The translations under genes were made by a program, and so were the position numbers. Under the pieces are notes generated by a model. The model did no database searches. It was not told the DNA's origin and saw only the letters and a list, made by a program, of their open reading frames with translations. Of a stretch of 8,819 bases of DNA, positions 1 to 4,531 are shown in pieces. Source of the DNA: Candidatus Cloacimonadota bacterium. GTDB lineage: Bacteria > Cloacimonadota > Cloacimonadia > Cloacimonadales > WRIO01. How positions within the stretch are numbered: the stretch's first letter is position 1; each line of letters opens with the position of its first letter. The DNA lies in contig JAGOCT010000053.1 of assembly GCA_017998585.1 (NCBI GenBank), forward strand, positions 1 through 8,819, read 5' to 3'.

Positions 1-95
1 CCGATATTTATTAAGTAAGAACTGTAAGGATTTGCCGTAACTACTCAGGTACTTGTTTACACAATAAATGTGTGTCTGCAAAATGTCATTATTTG

Positions 96-159
96 AAAAA
101 ACCCGTACTACAAGCATCTTGCTTGTAGCCTTTTCTGCAAGCTGGAAGCTTGCAGTACG
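96..159 (-). terminator. Candidate rho-independent terminator of the rnhC operon, supplied by the repeat
   Basis: Read on the minus strand, the double palindrome ends at 104 and is followed by GG and then six T residues (101-96). This is the geometry of an intrinsic terminator. It lies about 210 nt past the rnhC stop codon, and no better terminator is visible between 160 and 367 on that strand. On the plus strand the same hairpin has no T-run, so it would act in one direction only. The stem is imperfect in its long form, so the strength is uncertain. Confidence 0.45.
104..159. repeat. REP/BIME-like double palindrome
   Basis: Two similar hairpins sit side by side. CTACAAGC and GCTTGTAG (108-115 and 121-128) enclose a 5-nt loop, and CTGCAAGC and GCTTGCAG (135-142 and 148-155) enclose TGGAA. 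Each has an 8-bp perfect stem. The outer CGTACT (104-109) and AGTACG (154-159) also pair, so the whole unit can refold as one imperfect hairpin of about 25 positions with three mismatches. Paired palindromes with a short linker are the layout of REP doublets (BIMEs). A related hairpin occurs at 7479-7499 inside a gene. Confidence 0.7.
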
Positions 160-164
160 ATTAC

Positions 165-193
165 GGATTTACGGCGCTTCGCTTCGCAAATCC
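165..193. repeat. Hairpin GGATTT ... AAATCC with CTTCG-rich loop
   Basis: GGATTT at 165-170 pairs with AAATCC at 188-193. Inside, GCG (174-176) can pair with CGC (185-187), leaving CTTCGCTT as the loop and ACG as a bulge. The right arm belongs to the minus-strand copy of the 12-mer CTGTAGGGATTT at 188-199, which links this hairpin to the other modules in the cluster. Confidence 0.5.
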
Positions 194-367
194 CTACAGG
201 TGCTTTTCAATTTATCAATTATTGCACAGCTTATTATCTTATTTTATAATAACAATCAGTACCTGAGTCGTTACGATTTGCCAGGCTAAATGCTGTAAAT
301 CCTTACAAATCTTTGAAATAATGACATTTTCTCCAGTTAAGCGTTAGGACCAGTTTCTGAGCAGTTA

Positions 368-1315
368 TTACAATTTAAAGTGCATTTTTGCTACTTTTGC
401 TAATTCTTGAATTCCAAACTTTGAACGGAACAGGGAAACAGCGTGTTTCACATGATTTCCTGCACCTTTAGGGAACTGGAATCCGTACATCGCAGACATT
501 TTTTTAATATATTCGACAAAATACCAGCGAGCAATAATTGATGCAGCAGCCACGCAGAGATCACTTTCTGCTTTTGTCATGAAATGCAGATTTTTTAGCT
601 GATACCGGTTTCTGATTTGAGTCAGTGATGCTGGGGAGGCAAACTGATCAATAATAACGCCTTCAAACACAATCTTTTTTTCGAGTGCCTGAATATTCCT
701 GAAATGAGTATCCGCCAGCAGATAGTTTAAATTGTTAAATTCAGCATAACGCTGATTGTATATTTCAGGATACAAAAGCTCAACACGATACTGGTCTTTA
801 TACTGCTCGATTAGTTGATTTGCAATACTGCCAATCTCATCTGGCAGCAGTAGTTTGCTGTCTTTCACGCCTAAGTGTTTAAGCTCTTTAAACTGAATTT
901 TGTGAGCGGCAAATGTACACACGACCAATGGACCAAAATAATCCCCTTTTCCGGCTTCATCGCTACCCGCATAAATGTTTAAATCAGCAAATGGTTTTGC
1001 TTCCTCTAAAACAGGCTTTTCACTCTGATCTTTATTTGCAGGTAACTGATTAAGCAAAGGACTCTGATTGATGCTGAAAAGGCTTTCCAGCTGTTGTTTA
1101 CAGGGATTATCCGCTTTTATTCCCAGTACCAGAGAATAGCTGGAAGCTTTTTTAACTGAATAATAGCAGTTAACAGAAGCGATATGTTTCTTTAAAGCAT
1201 TTTCAGGAGCCGTTTTTAACTGAACCCCGTAATTGATAGAATTTTCTTCATAAATTAAAAAACCATTTTGAAGTAGTTTTGTTTTTACATTCTCAACATA
1301 TTCATTAAAAGTCAC
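368..1315 (-). CDS. rnhC: Ribonuclease HIII
   Basis: RNase HIII cleaves the RNA strand of RNA-DNA hybrids in the cytoplasm, acting in primer and R-loop removal. The 315-residue product has the family layout. An N-terminal TBP-like substrate-binding domain covers about residues 1-80, followed by a charged linker and a catalytic domain from about 113. The signature SDEAGKGDYFGPLVV begins at residue 118. Likely metal-binding acidic residues are D119, E120, D223 (IIDQFA) and E250 (KAES); the glutamate at the fourth position separates HIII from HII. The C-terminus GAGNHV...LAKVAKMHF is also typical. The start is a GTG at 1315-1313, with GAGGG eight bases upstream (1328-1324) inside the preceding gene. 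The start overlaps the end of the LiaF-like gene by 11 bp, so translation is probably coupled. Length is normal for the family. Confidence in function is high. Confidence 0.95.
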   Translation of the reverse strand: MTFNEYVENVKTKLLQNGFLIYEENSINYGVQLKTAPENALKKHIASVNCYYSVKKASSYSLVLGIKADNPCKQQLESLFSINQSPLLNQLPANKDQSEKPVLEEAKPFADLNIYAGSDEAGKGDYFGPLVVCTFAAHKIQFKELKHLGVKDSKLLLPDEIGSIANQLIEQYKDQYRVELLYPEIYNQRYAEFNNLNYLLADTHFRNIQALEKKIVFEGVIIDQFASPASLTQIRNRYQLKNLHFMTKAESDLCVAAASIIARWYFVEYIKKMSAMYGFQFPKGAGNHVKHAVSLFRSKFGIQELAKVAKMHFKL

Positions 1316-1850
1316 TCGTTAAACCCTCATCAAACTTTTTACTGACATCTACTGTACTCATCGCACTATACAAATAAACCTTGATTACGGGTGCATTTGG
1401 ATTGGATGAGCTGACCAGATGCTTTGCTTTTCCGATAGGTGCTTTCGTAGAATTAGGTAATGCTGTTTCAGACATCACATTCTGAATTTCAAAATCATAA
1501 GAATAGTCATCAGGCACAAGTATATCGACTGAAGAAAACATCACATTGATACGAATACTGTTGTCAACAGGACTACTTTGGCTCAGGTCTATTGTTTGAT
1601 TATCAAAATATAACTGATAACTGTTTGACATTCCCTCACTGAGTTGTCCCTGATGGGTGGCATTGTGATGACGGGCTTTCTGATTCTGATGCTTATTCCA
1701 CATCAATTGAGAACCAATTGTAATTAAAATGACACCTAAGATGATTCTTACTATCGGGATTTTGATTTTGAACAGTCTTTCTACAATCATGCTTAAACCC
1801 CATACAATCAGAACTGCGCCCCAGAAATATTTCGTCAGAAAAAAAGCCAT
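1305..1850 (-). CDS. LiaF-like two-TM membrane protein
   Basis: This 181-residue membrane protein has two closely spaced hydrophobic segments (about residues 8-25 and 33-50). A His/Gln-rich linker (53-70) follows, then a soluble C-terminal part. That part contains INVMFSSVDILVPDDYSYDFEIQNVMSE (in two stretches, 101-128) and a second strand set ending KVYLYSAMSTVDV. This pattern resembles the beta-rich C-terminal domain of LiaF/DUF2154-type proteins, where LiaF restrains a cell-envelope stress kinase. The match is by pattern only, and the regulatory role is inferred. The ATG at 1850-1848 is chosen because GGGAGG lies just upstream (1860-1855). An upstream in-frame extension to 1970 would run through the promoter region and is rejected. 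The gene overlaps rnhC by 11 bp and is its operon partner. It diverges from a membrane histidine kinase whose promoter abuts its own. Confidence 0.75.
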   Translation of the reverse strand: MAFFLTKYFWGAVLIVWGLSMIVERLFKIKIPIVRIILGVILITIGSQLMWNKHQNQKARHHNATHQGQLSEGMSNSYQLYFDNQTIDLSQSSPVDNSIRINVMFSSVDILVPDDYSYDFEIQNVMSETALPNSTKAPIGKAKHLVSSSNPNAPVIKVYLYSAMSTVDVSKKFDEGLTSDF

Positions 1851-1854
1851 AATT

Positions 1855-1860
1855 CCTCCC
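1855..1860 (-). promoter_or_regulatory. Ribosome binding site of the LiaF-like gene
   Basis: Minus-strand GGGAGG is followed by AATT and the ATG at 1850. The spacing is slightly short, but the purine match is strong. It fixes the start at 1850 and rules out the longer reading frame. Confidence 0.75.
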
Positions 1861-1878
1861 TTATCGAATTTATCGTTA

Positions 1879-1907
1879 AAACTAAAAAAATATATAAAAA
1901 AAGTCAA
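1879..1907 (-). promoter_or_regulatory. Sigma70-like promoter of the LiaF-like/rnhC operon
   Basis: The minus strand shows TTGACT (1907-1902) as -35, a 17-nt T-rich spacer, and TAGTTT (1884-1879) as a weak -10. Transcription would start near 1872, giving a leader of about 22 nt that includes the GGGAGG site. The -35 is five of six to consensus, the -10 only three of six. The -35 box lies back-to-back with that of the divergent kinase gene. Confidence 0.5.
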
Positions 1908-1915
1908 TAAATAAT

Positions 1916-1943
1916 TTGACAAAATTAGGGATTCTGTTATTAT
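1916..1943 (+). promoter_or_regulatory. Strong sigma70-like promoter of the histidine kinase gene
   Basis: TTGACA (1916-1921, consensus) is followed by a 16-nt spacer and TATTAT (1938-1943, five of six). The expected transcription start, about 7 nt past the -10, is near 1950. That is immediately at the first ATG of the kinase gene (1951), so the transcript would have almost no leader. Confidence 0.7.
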
Positions 1944-1950
1944 CTTCTTT

Positions 1951-4104
1951 ATGAATATACCAAACTTCATAATGACACGATTAAAAACACTTCAAACATC
2001 CAAATTAACGCGGATGTACTACACCATTGCCTTATTCTGTATTGTTCTGAATCTGGCGATTATATATCAGACATTCTTATATAATAAACAAATCAAAGAA
2101 AAAGCAGTCGAAAACCTGAAGTCCAGAAATACCAGTATGGCGAGAATCTATGAAGAATACAGTAAAAGAACCCTGAATTCAGTTAATCAGATACTCTATG
2201 ATATTAAGCTGCTCTATGAGAAAGATCCCTCAATTATCAATCTTGAGGACTATTATAATACTCATTTTTTAGGCTATGAGGATATTGTTAATTTATTGTC
2301 TATCTCGGATGAATATGGCAATGTCAGTATGTTTAATATCAAAAATGCAAAAGCAGTCAATGTCTCAGATCGTCCTTACTTTGCCTATCATCGGACTAAT
2401 CCCGGCCGGAGAATGTATGTTGGACATCCTTCGTTAGGCAGAGCTACGGGTAAATGGTTTATTCCCATGACCATGAGAATTAATAAAAAAGATGGTTCTT
2501 TCGGTGGAGTCGTCATTGCGTCAATCAACCCATATTATTTTATCAACTTCTTTAAGCAAGTCATTCAGGGAAGAATCTTTATGCTCAATGAAGATGGGAT
2601 TATTATCTCTTGCTGGACAGATAATCATTTTAATGAACTGGGTAAAGATTACAGCAGCTCGCCTGTTTTTTCAATGACGAAATATGCTGATCAGGGAATT
2701 GATGATTCAAAAAGCATCTTTGATCAGGTAAAAAGAATCAGGGCTTTTCGGGTCATTCGTGACTACAACGTCATCCTGATCGTCAGTAATTCTATAGACA
2801 ATGCATATCATGAGATTGAACCGTATCTGATTGCTTATAACAACTATAGCGCCATCTTGATCATATGTATCAGCATTTTCTCCTTCTGGATGTTTATCGG
2901 TATCCGAAATCAGCACAGCATTACCCGCTCCCTCATTGAAAGCGAAACAAAAGCAAACTCGATACTCAACACAATGACAGAGGGTGTCGCTGTCCTGAGC
3001 AATAATCGTATTGTTTTTTATAATCCGAGAACATTAAAAATTTTAAAAGCAGATCATCATTACATAAAAGCACATGAATTTTTTGAATTTTTTAAAATTG
3101 AAGACCGTCTGCAAATCCTGGATAATTCCAAAAAACTGCTTGCAGGAGAGAAAATAGAAAAACGTTTTGAATATCAGATTAAATGTATGGATGGCAATTT
3201 AATCTGGATTCATGTGGATAGTTCAACGATTACATGGCAGGGAAATCCGGCACTTCTTTTATGTTTCAATGATATCACAGCTCAAAAAGAATGGACAGAA
3301 AGAGAGCATCAGCAAATGATGCGTATTGAATCCATCAATTACCGGCTGGAAAATGAAATTCATGAACGTAAAATATTAGAAAATGAACGAATCACTATGA
3401 TCAACGAACTGAACCAGAAAAATGAAGAGCTGGAACGCTTTGTCTATACCGTTTCACATGATTTACGCAGTCCCTTAATCAGTTTAAAAGGGTTTACCAA
3501 TTTTTTAAAACAGGATATCATGTCGGAGCATTCTGAAAAAGCTCTGAATGATATTCAGCGAATTGAATTCTCAGCTGATAAAATGGCTTCTCTGATAGAA
3601 GATTTACTGGAAGTCTCACGTGCTGGCAGAATAATGAGGGCATTTACCAGTGTGAATCTAGAACATATCGTTCAGGATGTACTCAGTATTATTCAAATTT
3701 TCATACAGACTAAAAAAGCCCAAATCATTATAGATACGCCTTTACCTGACATTACAGGCGATAAACAAAAAATCAGGCAATTATACCAGAATCTTATCGA
3801 AAATGCAATAAAATATACGCCTCCGGAACGAACCCCTCAGGTGCATCTTGGATTTAATCAGGGTCTAAATGCCTTTTATGTCAGCGACAACGGTATCGGT
3901 ATCTCTGAAGAATACAAAGATACGATTTATGATGTATTTAAAAAATTGTCAGGAGATTCTACCGGCTCAGGCATTGGCCTGTCGATTGTGAAACGTATCA
4001 TCGAAAGTCATCATGGGAAAATATGGTATGAAAGCCAGCTGGACGAGGGTACCTGTTTTTATTTTACGCTTGAGCTGAATCATCCGGAGCAAGTTGATCA
4101 ATGA
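1951..4104 (+). CDS. Membrane sensor histidine kinase (Cache-PAS-HisKA-HATPase)
   Basis: This 717-residue kinase would sense an external signal and phosphorylate a response regulator. A transmembrane segment (about 23-43) leads to an extracytoplasmic Cache/PDC-type domain (about 44-297) with the typical DRPYFAYHRTNPGRRMYVGHP stretch (split: DRPYFAY 140-146, YVGHP 156-160) and GGVVIASINPYYF. A second TM segment (298-317) precedes a PAS domain (about 331-445, ending NDITAQKEW) and a coiled-coil linker (446-497). HisKA carries the phospho-acceptor H503 in SHDLRSPL. The ATPase has the N box NLIENAIKYTP (N618), G1 DNGIGI (646-651) and G2 GSGIGLSIV (672-680). All catalytic boxes are intact. No Shine-Dalgarno precedes the ATG at 1951 or the in-frame ATGs at 1972 and 2014. 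An in-frame TAA at 1912 and the lack of ATG, GTG or TTG after it exclude an upstream start. No response regulator is encoded in the window, so the partner lies elsewhere. The ligand is unknown. Confidence 0.93.
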   Translation: MNIPNFIMTRLKTLQTSKLTRMYYTIALFCIVLNLAIIYQTFLYNKQIKEKAVENLKSRNTSMARIYEEYSKRTLNSVNQILYDIKLLYEKDPSIINLEDYYNTHFLGYEDIVNLLSISDEYGNVSMFNIKNAKAVNVSDRPYFAYHRTNPGRRMYVGHPSLGRATGKWFIPMTMRINKKDGSFGGVVIASINPYYFINFFKQVIQGRIFMLNEDGIIISCWTDNHFNELGKDYSSSPVFSMTKYADQGIDDSKSIFDQVKRIRAFRVIRDYNVILIVSNSIDNAYHEIEPYLIAYNNYSAILIICISIFSFWMFIGIRNQHSITRSLIESETKANSILNTMTEGVAVLSNNRIVFYNPRTLKILKADHHYIKAHEFFEFFKIEDRLQILDNSKKLLAGEKIEKRFEYQIKCMDGNLIWIHVDSSTITWQGNPALLLCFNDITAQKEWTEREHQQMMRIESINYRLENEIHERKILENERITMINELNQKNEELERFVYTVSHDLRSPLISLKGFTNFLKQDIMSEHSEKALNDIQRIEFSADKMASLIEDLLEVSRAGRIMRAFTSVNLEHIVQDVLSIIQIFIQTKKAQIIIDTPLPDITGDKQKIRQLYQNLIENAIKYTPPERTPQVHLGFNQGLNAFYVSDNGIGISEEYKDTIYDVFKKLSGDSTGSGIGLSIVKRIIESHHGKIWYESQLDEGTCFYFTLELNHPEQVDQ

Positions 4105-4107
4105 AGC

Positions 4108-4143
4108 TGATTCAAAAAGGATCATATTCTTCATTTTGAATCA
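4108..4143. repeat. Hairpin just after the kinase stop codon
   Basis: TGATTCAAAA (4108-4117) and TTTTGAATCA (4134-4143) form a perfect 10-bp stem with a 16-nt loop, starting four bases after the TGA of the kinase gene. No T-run follows on the plus strand, so it is not a standard intrinsic terminator. It may protect the 3' end of the message or slow polymerase. Confidence 0.45.
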
Positions 4144-4480
4144 TTAACAAGGACTTTTGTTGTCTTAAGAGCGACTTGCTTGCGTGAACTCGCATACAAT
4201 TTACTGAATTATAATTGACCAGCTTGTTATCCTGACAGACACATACCTGACGTTATTTCTCTTAATCTGTCTGATTAGCTGCTTGCATATATAGAACTTT
4301 GAAATTAGTCGTTAATATCTTGTTTAAAACAAAATAGCAGATGAAGTTTGAGTCTGTTTAAAAAAAAGCTTTCGTTGTTATGCATTTTTTAGGAGCTGGT
4401 TTAAAAACATAAAACCCTTAAAATCAGCGTAATCCGTGTCTAAAAATCTTATCCTTTCTAATTCAAAGCTCTCATATAGT

Positions 4481-4509
4481 TTATAATTGGAACTATTTTT
4501 GCATACTAT
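4481..4509 (+). promoter_or_regulatory. Weak candidate promoter(s) of the metalloprotease gene
   Basis: Two -10-like boxes precede the gene: a consensus TATAAT at 4482-4487 and TACTAT at 4504-4509. Neither has a good -35; TTATAA (4481-4486) sits 17 nt before the second box and matches only three of six. Transcription would start near 4494 or 4516, giving a leader of about 16-38 nt. The gene may need an activator or another sigma factor. Confidence 0.25.
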
Positions 4510-4519
4510 ATTCAGACAC

Positions 4520-4525
4520 GGAGGA
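4520..4525 (+). promoter_or_regulatory. Ribosome binding site that fixes the metalloprotease start
   Basis: GGAGGA lies six bases before the ATG at 4532. This ATG begins a clean signal peptide (MKKLIIIT...), so the longer in-frame reading from 4487 is rejected. Confidence 0.85.
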
Positions 4526-4531
4526 CAAACA

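Larger units (their letters stand above)
22..308. repeat. Inverted pair of a bipartite module (22-53 and 258-308)
   Basis: The left copy reads TGTAAGGATTT (23-33), a 2-nt gap, then CGTAAC (36-41) and ACTCAGGTACT (43-53). The right copy, on the minus strand, reads TGTAAGGATTT (307-297), a 21-nt gap, then CGTAAC (275-270) and ACTCAGGTACT (268-258), with one mismatch between the last two blocks. Block order is the same and only the inner gap differs, so these are diverged copies of one module in opposite orientation, not chance palindromes. The pair interleaves with the 80-94/316-330 inverted repeat and does not nest within it. Confidence 0.6.
80..330. repeat. 251-bp segment bounded by a 15-bp perfect inverted repeat (MITE-like)
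   Basis: AAAATGTCATTATTT at 80-94 is the exact reverse complement of AAATAATGACATTTT at 316-330. After one mismatch the match continues for three more bases inward (96-98 with 312-314). The segment is short, has no gene and contains further hairpins, as a non-autonomous miniature element would. I see no convincing target-site duplication outside the ends, so transposition is not shown. A plain long-range RNA stem is the alternative. Confidence 0.5.
1..367. other. Gene-free, repeat-rich intergenic region downstream of rnhC
   Basis: No credible protein gene lies here. The open frame at 68-289 mostly translates palindromes and is rejected. The stretch is built from short related modules: YTGTARGGATTT occurs at 22-33 on the plus strand and at 188-199 and 297-308 on the minus strand. 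An 18-bp segment at 36-53 recurs inverted at 258-275 with one mismatch. A perfect 15-bp inverted repeat lies at 80-94 and 316-330, and a double hairpin at 104-159. No transposase, tRNA or CRISPR-type spacing is visible. It may be a nest of REP/BIME or MITE-like elements; that class is an inference. Confidence 0.7.
4105..4531. other. 427-bp AT-rich intergenic region without a credible gene
   Basis: The region between the kinase stop and the protease start has no frame with a ribosome binding site and recognisable protein features. It contains a hairpin at 4108-4143, the small palindrome TTGTTT-A-AAACAA at 4320-4332, and a weak promoter near 4481-4509. The minus strand of 4421-4443 contains ACACGGATTACGCTGATTT. 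To my recollection this resembles short ACACGGATTAC-type intergenic repeats seen in many environmental bacteria; that is memory, not a search. No tRNA or riboswitch signature was found. Confidence 0.6.

Noticed and set aside
68..289. 73-codon open frame on the plus strand
   Set aside because: It has no ribosome binding site, and most of it translates the palindromic repeats. The product has no domain character.
1..360. CRISPR array or tRNA cluster in the repeat-rich left end
   Set aside because: Repeats are inverted, of differing lengths and not evenly spaced, and no tRNA T-loop sequence or cloverleaf was found.
1729..1914. 61-codon plus-strand frame opposite the LiaF-like gene
   Set aside because: It is antisense to a better-supported gene with a ribosome binding site and membrane segments.
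1851..1970. 40-residue N-terminal extension of the LiaF-like protein
   Set aside because: It would run through the divergent promoters and lacks a ribosome binding site. The ATG at 1850 has GGGAGG.
4108..4143. Intrinsic terminator after the kinase gene
   Set aside because: The stem is good but AT-rich with a 16-nt loop, and no T-run follows it. It is kept only as a hairpin.
4487..4531. Upstream TTG start adding 15 residues to the metalloprotease
   Set aside because: It would place the binding site GGAGGA inside the gene and bury the signal peptide. The ATG at 4532 is clearly better.
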